A DNA stretch of 64,000 nucleotides from Hymenobacter puniceus (GTDB taxonomy: Bacteria; Bacteroidota; Bacteroidia; Cytophagales; Hymenobacteraceae). Below are positions 27,623 to 36,313 of the stretch, piece after piece. The notes below the pieces were generated by a model. That model did no database searches. It worked only from the letters and a program-made list of their open reading frames with translations, and had not been told where the DNA came from. Within the stretch, counting starts at the first letter, position 1. Each line of letters opens with the position of its first letter. Both the position numbers and the translations under genes were made by a program. Where the stretch lies: contig NZ_JACSCX010000003.1 in the NCBI RefSeq assembly GCF_014333525.1, positions 248,001 through 312,000 on the forward strand. Reading direction: 5' to 3'.

Positions 27623-28604
27623 ACTGATGGGCTTTAAACCACGTGAAGGCCTCTGCAGCAGCCTGCTCGATGGGGGTTTGCAGCAAGCCAAGTTCCTGGC
27701 GAGCCTTCCATACACTGAAGTAATGGCCATCGTTGGCCACGGCCGCCATAGCCGAATTGAGTTGACCTGGCCGGCGCGTAATGCGAGCCTGCATTTCGGC
27801 AAACGCCCCGTACAGGCGCGTCAGCCCGCCCGGAATGGGCCAGCGCGGTGGCGCCACGCCCAGCACGCCCGCCAGCCTGCCGAAGGCGTCGTGGTAGCTT
27901 AGGTTTTCGTTGCCAAGAATATAGGATTCGCCCACGCAGCCCTGCGTGAGGGCATTAATGGTGGCGTCGGCCACGTCCTGCACGTGTACGTAGTTTTTGC
28001 CACCCGGCGGGTAGCCAGGCACGCGGCCGCGGTACAGCTCCAGCAGCAGGGCGTTGGAAGTAGGCCGGCTGTCTTGCGGCCCCAGCATAAAAGTGGGGTG
28101 TACCAGCACTGCCGGCAGCTGCCACTCGGCCACGGCCCGCAGCACTCGGTCGGTGGCGGCGCGCTTGCTGTCCATGTAGTCGAGGCCGTAGCGGGTGCCA
28201 GCGTAGGGGCGGGTTTCGTCGCCGGGGTCGGCCAGTGTCCCGAAGCCGAAAACATTGGCCGTGCCCACATACACGAAGCGCGCCACGCCGGCCTGTCGGG
28301 CCAGCTCCAGCATAGCAGCAGTGCCACCGTCGTTCACGGCCCACACGGCGGGGTTGCGGGCCGGGTTTACTTGGGCCAGCGCTGCGGCGTGTACGATGGC
28401 CGCGCAGCCGTCGGCGGCGCCGGCCAGGGTAGCAGGCTGGGTGAGGTCGGCGTAGCGGTAGTCCACGGCCCAGGCGGCTGGGAAGGGCGGCGGCGTGCCG
28501 GGTCGCACCAGCGCCCGCACCGGCACGCCACGCCGCTGCAGCTCGGCTACCAGATGACGGCCCAAAAACCCATTAGCCCCGGTTACAAGAACAGGCCGCG
28601 GCAT
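27615..28604 (-). CDS. NAD-dependent epimerase/dehydratase family protein
   Basis: 329 residues, extended SDR. The Rossmann motif is VTGANGFLGRHL (residues 7-18), and the active-site YGLDYMDSK contains the Tyr-x3-Lys pair; YVGTANVFGFG supplies the serine/threonine position. The overall pattern is that of dihydroflavonol-4-reductase-like and hopanoid-associated (HpnA-like) sugar epimerases. The start codon overlaps the stop of the preceding glycosyltransferase gene by one base (TGATG), and the end overlaps the next SDR by eight, so all three are almost certainly co-translated. Confidence 0.9.
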   Translation of the reverse strand: MPRPVLVTGANGFLGRHLVAELQRRGVPVRALVRPGTPPPFPAAWAVDYRYADLTQPATLAGAADGCAAIVHAAALAQVNPARNPAVWAVNDGGTAAMLELARQAGVARFVYVGTANVFGFGTLADPGDETRPYAGTRYGLDYMDSKRAATDRVLRAVAEWQLPAVLVHPTFMLGPQDSRPTSNALLLELYRGRVPGYPPGGKNYVHVQDVADATINALTQGCVGESYILGNENLSYHDAFGRLAGVLGVAPPRWPIPGGLTRLYGAFAEMQARITRRPGQLNSAMAAVANDGHYFSVWKARQELGLLQTPIEQAAAEAFTWFKAHQYV

Positions 28605-29296
28605 CAGCGGTGGTTGATCATGGCCTTGTACGTGCGTTCAATCCGAGTGGGTGACACCTTCAGAAAGTACAGTGAAAACGCCGCCAGATTGGCCAGCTGT
28701 ACGCGCAGCCAGCTGTTGTGCTCATACTTGCGGGCCGACACTACCACATCCTGCGGCACAATCAGAAAGCGCGCCACCCGCCGAATGCGCTGGATAATGT
28801 CGAAGTCCTCCATCACCACAAAATGCTCCCGGAAGCCGCCCAGCTGCTCGAACAACGAGCGGGTAATAAACAGTGTCTGGTCGCCGCCCCGGCTCATGAT
28901 GCCCTTGAACCGGGTGCCGTAGCTGTTGAAGCGCAGCAGCGGGTGGTTGGAGTCGAACCGAAACCGGTAGCAGCCGGCCGGGTAGCCCTCGGCTACAGCC
29001 CGCTTAATGGTTGCTGCATAGTCGGGGTGAATCCGAACGTCGGCGTGCACAAAGTAGAAGATGTCGCCGGTGGCGTGAGCGGCGCCGTGGTTCATCTGGG
29101 CAGCGCGGCCGGGGCGGGGTGCCAGCAGCACCGTAGCGCCAGCCTGCCGGGCCAGCTCGGCAGTACCATCGGAGCTGTGCGCATCGGCTACCAGGATTTC
29201 CACGGCTTCGGCTGAGGTATGCTGGCGCAGCTCCTGCACGAGCCGGCCAATGTTGGCGGCCTCGTTATAAGTGGGAATGATAATGCTGATGGTCAT
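28604..29296 (-). CDS. TIGR04283-type family 2 glycosyltransferase
   Basis: 230 residues. GT-A family 2 features: SIIIPTYNEAANIGRLV at the N-terminus, EILVADAHSSDGT with the metal-binding DAH/DxD region, GRAAQMNHGAAHATGDIFYFVHADVRI, and GGFREHFVVMEDFD. This is the subfamily annotated TIGR04283, named for arsenosugar biosynthesis in some bacteria. No arsenic methyltransferase (ArsM) or radical SAM arsenosugar gene is in the window, so the arsenosugar role is doubtful here. It is the first gene of the operon continuing to 26717. Confidence 0.88.
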   Translation of the reverse strand: MTISIIIPTYNEAANIGRLVQELRQHTSAEAVEILVADAHSSDGTAELARQAGATVLLAPRPGRAAQMNHGAAHATGDIFYFVHADVRIHPDYAATIKRAVAEGYPAGCYRFRFDSNHPLLRFNSYGTRFKGIMSRGGDQTLFITRSLFEQLGGFREHFVVMEDFDIIQRIRRVARFLIVPQDVVVSARKYEHNSWLRVQLANLAAFSLYFLKVSPTRIERTYKAMINHR

Positions 29297-29382
29297 GGGA
29301 AAGCGGCGGGCCGGAGGCGTAAAGTTGTGCGTTTTTTTTAGGGTTGGATGAAGTGATTTTCAACCTGCATACCCTATCGGAG

Positions 29383-30474
29383 TTAAAACGCCTCACCAAC
29401 GGTCAGATAGAAGCCGCTCGACTCTTTTCCCAGGCCATAATCGAGGCGCAGGTTGAGATGGTCGCGGCGGTTGAGGGTGAAGCGCAGGCCGGCCCCGTAC
29501 GCGCCCTTGGGCTGGCGCAGCCGCAGGCCGTCGTCGGTGTTGCCCAGCGCCCCCACCGACCCGAACGCCACGGCCCCCAGCCGCCGATACACGGCCAGGC
29601 GCAACTCGGTTTGCAGCAGGGCAGCGTGCTGGTCGCGAAAGCGGCCTTCGTAGTAGCCCCGCATCCGGCGCGTGCCGCCCAGCAACGACAGCGCATTAAA
29701 CGGCGCCGTGCCGGCCGTGAAGCTGGCGAAGTAGTTCAGGGCCAGCACGGCCCGCCGGTTCAGGCTATGGTACGACGACACATCGGCGGAGTAGCGGCTG
29801 AAGTGCGTGGTGCCTAGCGGGCCGGAGTTGTCGACGCGGTTGCGGAGCATGGTGGTCAGGTCGGCTACCACGCCTTTGGTGGGATAAAACAGGTTGTCGC
29901 GCGAGTCAAAGAATACGCCTAGGCCGCCGCCGCGCAGGCGGCTGCCCAGGCCGCCCGGCACCGTGCCGCTGGCCAACTGCCCACCGGCTTCGGTGGTGGT
30001 CACGTCGTAATTTTCCAGCTGATAGCGCAGCCCGGCGTAGAGCTTGCCGGCTGTCAGGGCCGGTATCACGCGCCGAAATGCATTGAGCCGCACCCGCGGA
30101 AAGTTGACGCCGTACAGCTCGCGCGGCACGGCCTGTTCGCCCACACCGTAGAAAAAGTAGTTGTAGCGGTAGTAGCCGGCCTCGCCGTAGGCATAGTACG
30201 TGTTGTGCTGGTAGAACACCTGAAACGGCACGTACAGCAGCAGCTGCCGGTTTTGGGTGTAGGCCGCGCCCAGCGTAAACTGCGACGGCCGGGCATCGGC
30301 GAAGGCGGAATCCTGGCGGAAGCGCCCAGTGAACACCAGCGCGGCGCCGTAGGCCAGCCGGGTTTCCGGCGTGTAGTACACAAGCGGCAGCGGCAGCACC
30401 GACAAACGGCGGATGCTGTCGGGCGGTGGTGCCGCCAGCGCCGCCACGCCCAGCAGCACAGAGGTCAGGAGCAT
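29383..30474 (-). CDS. BamA/TamA family outer membrane protein
   Basis: 363 residues with a short signal peptide (LLTSVLLGVAALAA). The C-terminal two-thirds is a 16-strand Omp85-type barrel, recognised from the conserved loop TRRMRGYYEGRFRDQHAA (the VRGY/F-type motif of BamA/TamA lid loop 6) and AVYRRLGAVAFGSVGALG. There are no POTRA domains, so it is a barrel-only member resembling patatin-associated or D15-like surface antigens. It may insert or translocate other envelope proteins or lipids (family-level inference). Confidence 0.87.
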   Translation of the reverse strand: MLLTSVLLGVAALAAPPPDSIRRLSVLPLPLVYYTPETRLAYGAALVFTGRFRQDSAFADARPSQFTLGAAYTQNRQLLLYVPFQVFYQHNTYYAYGEAGYYRYNYFFYGVGEQAVPRELYGVNFPRVRLNAFRRVIPALTAGKLYAGLRYQLENYDVTTTEAGGQLASGTVPGGLGSRLRGGGLGVFFDSRDNLFYPTKGVVADLTTMLRNRVDNSGPLGTTHFSRYSADVSSYHSLNRRAVLALNYFASFTAGTAPFNALSLLGGTRRMRGYYEGRFRDQHAALLQTELRLAVYRRLGAVAFGSVGALGNTDDGLRLRQPKGAYGAGLRFTLNRRDHLNLRLDYGLGKESSGFYLTVGEAF

Positions 30475-30588
30475 GAGTGAAGCAGAGATGAACTAGCCGT
30501 ACGTAGGCCGCCAAGCGTTGAGTTTGCGCCTGGCCAAATCTTTTTCCGACCAGTAGCTCGTATATGCCACCCAACCCGCTTCTTTTCC

Positions 30589-31383
30589 ATGAAACCATCT
30601 TCCTTACCTGCCCGCGTCACGCTGGCATTCAGCCTGGCCCTGGGCGCGGCCACTATTGCGCCGCTGGCTACCGTGGCCGCGCCGCTGTTGGCGCCCGCCG
30701 CCGCTGCCCCAGATCATTCGGGCTTCGATAAGCTGCTCAAAAAGCACGTCAACAGCAAAGGGCAGGTGAACTACAAAGGCTTTAAAGCTGACCAGAAAGA
30801 GTTCAACCAGTATCTGACGCTGCTAAGCAAGAACGCCCCAACGGCCGCCTGGAGCAAGCAGGAGCAGATGGCGTACTGGATCAACGCCTACAACGCCTAC
30901 ACCATCCGCCTGATCTTGGACCACTACCCGGTGCAAAGCATCAAGGACATCGGCTCGAAAATCAAGATTCCGTTCGTGACCACGCCTTGGGCGGCCAAGT
31001 TTTTCAGCATCGGAGGCAAGAAGATGAGCCTCGACGAAATCGAGCACGGCAACTTGCGCAAAAACTACAACGACCCGCGCATTCACTTTGCGCTGGTGTG
31101 CGCCTCGGTTTCGTGCCCCAGCCTTCGCAACGAGGCCTATACCGCCGCTAAGCTCGACAGCCAGCTCGACGACCAGGGCCGGGACTTCCTCGGCAACCCG
31201 GCCAAAAACAAGATCAGCAAGAGCAGCGCCCAGCTTTCCAAGTACTTCGACTGGTATAAAGGCGACTGGAACGAGAATGGCCAGTCGGTGGTGAAGTGGG
31301 TGAACAAGTACGCCCCGACCAAGCTCGATGCCAACGCCAAAATCGACTTCCTGGACTACAACTGGAACCTAAATGAGCAGTAA
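30589..31383 (+). CDS. DUF547 domain-containing exported protein
   Basis: 264 residues with an N-terminal signal or anchor (LAFSLALGAATIAPLATVAAP). The DUF547 core is clear: YWINAYNAYTIRLILDHYP, then KKMSLDEIEHGNLRKNY and ALVCASVSCPSLRNEAYTA with a conserved Cys pair (VCASVSCPS). DUF547 proteins have a papain/transglutaminase-related helical fold of unknown substrate, often with glutaredoxin or thiol-linked neighbours. Together with the DUF6134-like gene 33 bases downstream it forms a two-gene unit ended by the terminator at 32099. Confidence 0.88.
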   Translation: MKPSSLPARVTLAFSLALGAATIAPLATVAAPLLAPAAAAPDHSGFDKLLKKHVNSKGQVNYKGFKADQKEFNQYLTLLSKNAPTAAWSKQEQMAYWINAYNAYTIRLILDHYPVQSIKDIGSKIKIPFVTTPWAAKFFSIGGKKMSLDEIEHGNLRKNYNDPRIHFALVCASVSCPSLRNEAYTAAKLDSQLDDQGRDFLGNPAKNKISKSSAQLSKYFDWYKGDWNENGQSVVKWVNKYAPTKLDANAKIDFLDYNWNLNEQ

Positions 31384-31416
31384 GCCAAAGTGCAGCCAGC
31401 GGTTTAGCTGCGCCGC

Positions 31417-32055
31417 ATGAACGGGCGGAGCTACTGGCTGGGGCTGACCTGGGTGCTGTGGCTGCTGGCTGGTCCAGTGCTAGCGCAGGTGCCCGCCGCC
31501 CGACCCGCGCCGCTGGAAACGCGCCGTTATGCCATTGAGGTAGCCGGTGTGCGTGTAGGCACCATGACGGCTACACGCACGCCGCAAACTGCAAGCGCCG
31601 ATGCCGTGTATACGCTGACGAGTGATGTGAAAGTGAATTTTCTGGTCTACAACCTGAAGATCTATTACCAAGTGGTGAACCGCGTACGCAACGGCCGGCT
31701 GCTGCTCTCCACGGTGGAAGCGCACACCAACCAAGGTGACTTTGCCTCCCGCACCGAGTGGAAAGGTGACCATTACGACATCGTGGCCGACCAATACAAG
31801 CACCACTACCGCGCCACTGAAAAGCAGCCGATTACCTATACCGTCACGGACATGTTTTTCGGGGAGCCACAAAACCAGACCCGTGCTTTCGCGGAGTATT
31901 TCGGTGACTTTTTCGGAGTGCAGCGCACGGCCCGCGGCCGGTACAAAGCCGAACGTGACGGCCGCGAAGACGAATATCAATACGTGAATGGCGAGCTAGT
32001 CATGCTCATCAAAAAGAACCCGCTGAAGAACTTCATCATCCGGCTGCTGCCGTGA
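31417..32055 (+). CDS. DUF6134-like exported protein
   Basis: 212 residues with a signal peptide (WVLWLLAGPVLAQ). The mature part is beta-rich, with RRYAIEVAGVRVGTMTATR, LKIYYQVVNRVRNGRL and TDMFFGEPQNQTRAF. This pattern resembles DUF6134/DUF3108-like periplasmic beta-barrel proteins that bind hydrophobic or envelope material. Function unknown. Cotranscribed with DUF547. Confidence 0.7.
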   Translation: MNGRSYWLGLTWVLWLLAGPVLAQVPAARPAPLETRRYAIEVAGVRVGTMTATRTPQTASADAVYTLTSDVKVNFLVYNLKIYYQVVNRVRNGRLLLSTVEAHTNQGDFASRTEWKGDHYDIVADQYKHHYRATEKQPITYTVTDMFFGEPQNQTRAFAEYFGDFFGVQRTARGRYKAERDGREDEYQYVNGELVMLIKKNPLKNFIIRLLP

Positions 32056-32098
32056 TACGGCAGTGCGGGGCCACGCATAGTGGCTCGGCAGAATCCTC

Positions 32099-32138
32099 AA
32101 AAAAAAGCCCGACTGAAACGCTCCAGCCGGGCTTTTTT
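32099..32138. terminator. Intrinsic terminator, bidirectional
   Basis: AAAAGCCCGACTG and CAGCCGGGCTTTT arms with one mismatch, flanked by A and T tracts, between convergent genes ending at 32055 and 32153. Confidence 0.9.
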
Positions 32139-32152
32139 GGCAGCAATACATC

Positions 32153-33676
32153 CTACAGTAGGTAGGGCATAAGCAGCTTCCGCAATGCCCAGAGGCTCCA
32201 GACGATGACCATCAAACCTACGCCCACGAACATCCAGCGCACGGGCAGGCGGCCAGCCAGGCGGGCAGCCAATGGCGAGGCCGCTACCCCGCCGATAATG
32301 AGGCCCAGGATAATCTGCCAATGCGAAATGCCGATGGTGGCGAAGAACGTGACGGCGCTGGCAAATGTGACAAAAAACTCGGTGACGCTCACCGAGCCAA
32401 TCACGTACTGTGGCGTGCGGCCCCCGGCAATGAGCGTGCTGGTCACCAGCGGCCCCCAGCCGCCCCCGCCGAACGAATCGAGGAAGCCGCCAGCCGCGGC
32501 CAGCACGCCCAGCTTCTTGTGCTTTTTGCGCGGGCCAGGCTTGCTGAACGCCTTGCTGATGATGCGCACGCCCAGCAGCAGCAGATACACGGCCAGCAGC
32601 GGCTTGACGTAGCTGCCGTATTTCTCGCCGAAGGTGGACAGCAGATACGCCCCCGTAATGGCCCCCAGCACCCCCGGAATCAGCAGCACCTTAAACAGAC
32701 GCTTGTTCACGTTGCCGAAACGGTAGTGGTGGTAGCCGGAGGCGCCGCTGGCAAACATTTCGGCGGTGTGAATGCTGGCACTCACGGCGGCCGGGGCAAT
32801 GTTCAGACTCATCAAACTAATGGCCGTGACTACGCCGTAGCCCATGCCCAGCAGCCCATCAATCAGTTGCGCGCCGAAGCCGATGGCCACGAACAGCCAG
32901 AACGTCTCAGCGTTGGAGGCCGCCGTCCAGACCTGCGTCCAGGTGAAGTAGTAGCTCAGGATATTAAACACCAACATGCCTGCAAATGACACCAGCGCCA
33001 GTGTAGCAATGCGCCGCCACCGCGCCGCCGCCGGCGACTCGTAGGCCGGTCCGCCGGTCAGCTCGGCCGTCACGGCGTTCAGGGATTTTACCTTGTGGGC
33101 GAAGTCGCCACCGACTTTCTCCCGGATCTGGGCCATGCGCTGGAGCACATCGTGCAGCTCGTCGGGGAGGGTGTGGGTGAGCATTTCGCGCAGGCGCTTG
33201 GCAATGGTGGGCGACTTGCCGTTGGTGCTGATGGCAATTTTCAGGTCGCCCTTTTGCACGATGGAGCCTAGGTAAAAGTCGCAGGCGGCGGGCGTGTCGG
33301 CTACGTTGCAGAGCAGGCGCTGGCGCGTAGCGTCGGCCTTGATCTGCAGGTTGAGGGCCTTATCGTCGGTAGCCACAATCACCAGGTCGTGGCCGACGAG
33401 GTGGGTGGGGTCGTAGGGCTGCTCGCGCAGCTGCACGGCGGGGTGCTGGCCGGCCAGCACCCGCAGCTCGGGCCTGAACCAGGTGGCCACCACCGTAATG
33501 GCCGCGTTGGGGCTGTTGGCCAGCATGGCCGAGAGCTTCTCATGGCCCACGGCCCCGCCGCCTACCAGCAGCACGTGCAGCTGCTCCAGCTTCAGAAACA
33601 CCGGAAACAGCCGGTTGCCATCGGGCACCGCGGGCGGCGGCTCAGGCTGGGGCAGGGCGTTGGTGGAAAGGGACAT
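32153..33676 (-). CDS. Fused siroheme synthase (CysG N-half) and TSUP permease
   Basis: 507 residues from ATG 33676; longer frames run into the palindromic element. Residues 20-200 are the precorrin-2 dehydrogenase/sirohydrochlorin ferrochelatase domain: NAD motif LLVGGGAVGHEKL (37-49), VIVATDDKALN, CNVADTPAACDFYLGSIV and ISTNGKSPTIAKRLRE. Residues 215-505 are a TauE/SafE (TSUP) permease with about eight membrane helices and family motifs GAQLIDGLLGMGYG and GFLDSFGGGGWGP. The soluble half would finish siroheme for CysI; the membrane half would move sulfate, sulfite or another sulfur anion. It closes the sulfate assimilation cluster. The two activities in one chain is the unusual point. Confidence 0.9.
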   Translation of the reverse strand: MSLSTNALPQPEPPPAVPDGNRLFPVFLKLEQLHVLLVGGGAVGHEKLSAMLANSPNAAITVVATWFRPELRVLAGQHPAVQLREQPYDPTHLVGHDLVIVATDDKALNLQIKADATRQRLLCNVADTPAACDFYLGSIVQKGDLKIAISTNGKSPTIAKRLREMLTHTLPDELHDVLQRMAQIREKVGGDFAHKVKSLNAVTAELTGGPAYESPAAARWRRIATLALVSFAGMLVFNILSYYFTWTQVWTAASNAETFWLFVAIGFGAQLIDGLLGMGYGVVTAISLMSLNIAPAAVSASIHTAEMFASGASGYHHYRFGNVNKRLFKVLLIPGVLGAITGAYLLSTFGEKYGSYVKPLLAVYLLLLGVRIISKAFSKPGPRKKHKKLGVLAAAGGFLDSFGGGGWGPLVTSTLIAGGRTPQYVIGSVSVTEFFVTFASAVTFFATIGISHWQIILGLIIGGVAASPLAARLAGRLPVRWMFVGVGLMVIVWSLWALRKLLMPYLL

Positions 33677-33717
33677 GGTTGGTGATGGTTGGGGTCGGAT
33701 ACAGGAAGGAAGTTGGC

Positions 33718-33810
33718 CGTCATGCTGAGCTTGCCGAAGCATCTCTACCGCTTCGTTGCAATGGTAATTCAACGAAGCGGTAGAGATGCTTCGGCAAGCT
33801 CAGCATGACG
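33718..33810. repeat. Palindromic element, copy A (41-bp perfect arms)
   Basis: Arms 33718-33758 and 33770-33810 are exact reverse complements around an 11-base loop. Each arm starts CGTCATGCTGAGC and contains AAGCATCTCTACCGC. It sits between cysI and the siroheme/TSUP gene. The same arm sequence recurs at 41528, 42531 and 45055. Confidence 0.95.
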
Positions 33811-33819
33811 TTCTATCGG

Positions 33820-35535
33820 TTACTCGTGAAACGTGAGGCCGCTTTCGGTGGGCTGCACGTAGCCCTGGCGGATGACAAAATCACCAAACCGTTCCTGCGG
33901 CTGGCGGTGCTGGGCGTAATCGGCGAGCAGGGGCGTGAGCTCCCGCACAATACCGTCTTCGTCCAGCATTTCCTTGTAGAGTTTGTTCATCCGCTCCCCG
34001 TTGAAAGCGGCGCCGAGGTACAGATTGTAGCGGCCCACGGCCCGGCCCACCAGCCCGATTTCGCCGAGGTAGGGGCGGGCGCAGCCGTTGGGGCAGCCCG
34101 TCATCCGCAGCAGAATATCGTCCTGAGCCAGACCCTGTTGGCGAATCACCCGGTCCAATCTATCCAATAATTCCGGAAGATACCGCTCGGCCTCCGCGAA
34201 GGCCAGCGTGCAGGTGGGCAGGGCCACGCAGGCCAGCGCCCCGCGCCGCAGGGCTGTATATTCCTTGCCGGCTTCCACCGCCACGCCGTGCTGCTGCAAG
34301 GTGGCCTGCACGCTCAGCCGGTGCTCGGGGGCAATGTTGGCGATAATGAGGTTCTGGTTGCCGGTGAGGCGGAAGTCGCCGGTGTGGAAGGCGGCAATTT
34401 CGCGCAGGGCGGTTTTGAGTGTGTAGCCGTCCCGGTCGAGGATGCGGCCGCCTTCCACGAACAGCGTGAGGTGGGCCCGGCCATCGGCCTGGATGGACCA
34501 GCCGTAGGCGTCGCCGGAGCTGCGGAACTGATAGGGGCGGGCGGGCTCCACCGTGAAGCCCAGGCGGTGGTCCAACTCGGCTTTGAATACGTCGAGGCCC
34601 ACGCGGTCCACGGTGTACTTGAGGCGGGAGAACTTGCGGTTTTCCCGGTTGCCCCAGTCGCGCTGAATCGTCACGATTTTCTCGCAGGCGTCCACCACTT
34701 TCTCGGTGGGCACGAAGCCGATGATGTCGGCCAGGCGGGGGTAGGTTTCCGGCATGCCGAACGTCATGCCCATGCCGCCGCCCACGGCCACGTTGAAGCC
34801 CACCAGCTGGCCCCGTTCCTCAATGGCAATCAGGCCCAGGTCGTTGGCAAAGATGTCGGTGTCGTTGTAGGGCGGAATGGCTAGGGCAATCTTGAACTTG
34901 CGGGGCAGGTAGGTTTTGCCGTAAATGGGCTCGGCGTCCTCCTCGCCTTCGTTGGGGGCGCTGGTGAACTGGGGCTCGCCGTTCAGCCACAAATCCCAGT
35001 AGGCCGAGGTGCGGGGCGTGAGGTGGGCGCTGATCTGCTTCGACACCTCGTACACGGCCGCCTGCAGGGGGCTTTCGTGCGGGTTGGGGTTGCACATCAC
35101 GTTGCGGTTCACGTCGCCGCAGCCCGCAATGCTGTCGAGCAACGCCTCGTTGAAGCCTTGGATGGTTTTTTTTAGGTCGCGCTTGAGCACGCCGTGCAGC
35201 TGGAAGGCCTGGCGGGTGGTGAGCTTGAGCGTGTGGTTGCCATACTCGTCGGCCAGCTCATCCATGCGCAGCCACTGCGCGGGCGAGGCAATGCCGCCCG
35301 GCACCCGCACCCGAATCATGAGCGAGTACAGCGGCTCCAGCTTCTGCCGCTTGCGCTCCGAGTCCAGGTCTCGGTCCGTCTGCTGGTAGGAGCCGTGGAA
35401 CTTGATCAGGTGGGTATCGTCGGGGTAGAGGGCGCCGGTGAGCGGGTTTACGAGGCTTTCGGCCAGGGTGCCGCGCAGGTAGTTGCTGGCTGCCTTGACG
35501 TGCTCGACTTCGGAAAGTTTGGGGGTATCAGCCAT
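33820..35535 (-). CDS. cysI: Assimilatory sulfite reductase hemoprotein subunit
   Basis: 571 residues, matching the usual ~570 of CysI. The siroheme/[4Fe-4S] cysteines are Cys436 and Cys442 (CVALPTC) and Cys481 and Cys485 (CPNGC). Sulfite-site basic residues lie in TTRQAFQLHGV and CGDVNRNVMCNPNP. It reduces sulfite to sulfide with six electrons delivered by CysJ. The start ATG is five bases after the DUF2490 stop, so cysI is translated in a chain with the TonB receptor and DUF2490 genes upstream. Confidence 0.96.
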   Translation of the reverse strand: MADTPKLSEVEHVKAASNYLRGTLAESLVNPLTGALYPDDTHLIKFHGSYQQTDRDLDSERKRQKLEPLYSLMIRVRVPGGIASPAQWLRMDELADEYGNHTLKLTTRQAFQLHGVLKRDLKKTIQGFNEALLDSIAGCGDVNRNVMCNPNPHESPLQAAVYEVSKQISAHLTPRTSAYWDLWLNGEPQFTSAPNEGEEDAEPIYGKTYLPRKFKIALAIPPYNDTDIFANDLGLIAIEERGQLVGFNVAVGGGMGMTFGMPETYPRLADIIGFVPTEKVVDACEKIVTIQRDWGNRENRKFSRLKYTVDRVGLDVFKAELDHRLGFTVEPARPYQFRSSGDAYGWSIQADGRAHLTLFVEGGRILDRDGYTLKTALREIAAFHTGDFRLTGNQNLIIANIAPEHRLSVQATLQQHGVAVEAGKEYTALRRGALACVALPTCTLAFAEAERYLPELLDRLDRVIRQQGLAQDDILLRMTGCPNGCARPYLGEIGLVGRAVGRYNLYLGAAFNGERMNKLYKEMLDEDGIVRELTPLLADYAQHRQPQERFGDFVIRQGYVQPTESGLTFHE

Positions 35536-35540
35536 GAGAA

Positions 35541-36308
35541 TCAGGGAGCTGGGGAGGATGCCGGAGCAGCCGGAGCCGCAGGGCGTAAATCGAAGTTGTG
35601 GAAGTAGAAAACCCGGATGGTGTGCTGGTTGCGGTAGGTGCTACCGGCCGGCAACTGCTGAAACAGGTGCATGTAGCCGGCATGCAGTTGCGCGTGCTTG
35701 TTGAGCGGGTACACCACGCCGGCAAACAGCCGATTCTGGTCGAAGTAATTCAGCCGAATTTCCTTTCCGAAATTCATCATCACTTCGTTGTTGAGCAGAA
35801 ACTGCCAGCCGCCGGGCTCAAAACCCCGCTTGGTAAGCGGCAGAAACAGCGCCGCGTTGTAGCGGGTGCGGTAGTTGAAATCGAAGTCGTCGGTGCGCTC
35901 ATTCTGCCGGATAGTGCGCCGGAATCGTTCTTCCAGACGTACCCACTGCATCAGGCGGGCCTTCGGAAACTTGCTGAACCACTGCACCTGCTGCCAGGGG
36001 CGATGCTCGGGCTGACCCACGGTGCGGGCCCCGTCGGGGTAATGGTGCACGTAGGCATAGCCCCCGGTCAGGCGCACATCATCGGTGAGGTAGTACGTCA
36101 GGCCCACGCGGGTTACCGTCTGGAATTTGGCCTGCACGAAATGGTCGTGCAGGCGCAGTTGCAGGTCGGTCCAGCTGCCCCAGTGTTGCGAAAACCGGGT
36201 TTGGTTGAATATGCCCAGCCACGTCTGCTGCTCGCGCACGTACTGTTTCTGCGCCAGCAAAGGCCGGGTCAGAAGCAGCAAGCCACAAAAGAGAAGGAAC
36301 CGTTTCAT
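35541..36308 (-). CDS. DUF2490 outer-membrane-type protein
   Basis: 255 residues from ATG 36308; a GTG at 36311 is the only other option. A signal peptide (FLLFCGLLLLTRPLLAQ) is followed by a beta-barrel-like pattern with QTWLGIFNQTRFSQHWGSWTDLQLR, GLTYYLTDDVRLTGGYAYVHHYP, WVRLEERFRR and YNAALFLPLTKRG, typical of DUF2490. It lies five bases after the TonB receptor and five bases before cysI, so it belongs to the sulfur operon. Its role may be as a small outer-membrane channel, but this is inference. Confidence 0.85.
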   Translation of the reverse strand: MKRFLLFCGLLLLTRPLLAQKQYVREQQTWLGIFNQTRFSQHWGSWTDLQLRLHDHFVQAKFQTVTRVGLTYYLTDDVRLTGGYAYVHHYPDGARTVGQPEHRPWQQVQWFSKFPKARLMQWVRLEERFRRTIRQNERTDDFDFNYRTRYNAALFLPLTKRGFEPGGWQFLLNNEVMMNFGKEIRLNYFDQNRLFAGVVYPLNKHAQLHAGYMHLFQQLPAGSTYRNQHTIRVFYFHNFDLRPAAPAAPASSPAP

Positions 36309-36313
36309 CACAC

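Noticed and set aside
33677-33772. N-terminal extension of the siroheme/TSUP protein
   Set aside because: The extra residues are translated from the palindromic element; ATG 33676 fits the domain start.
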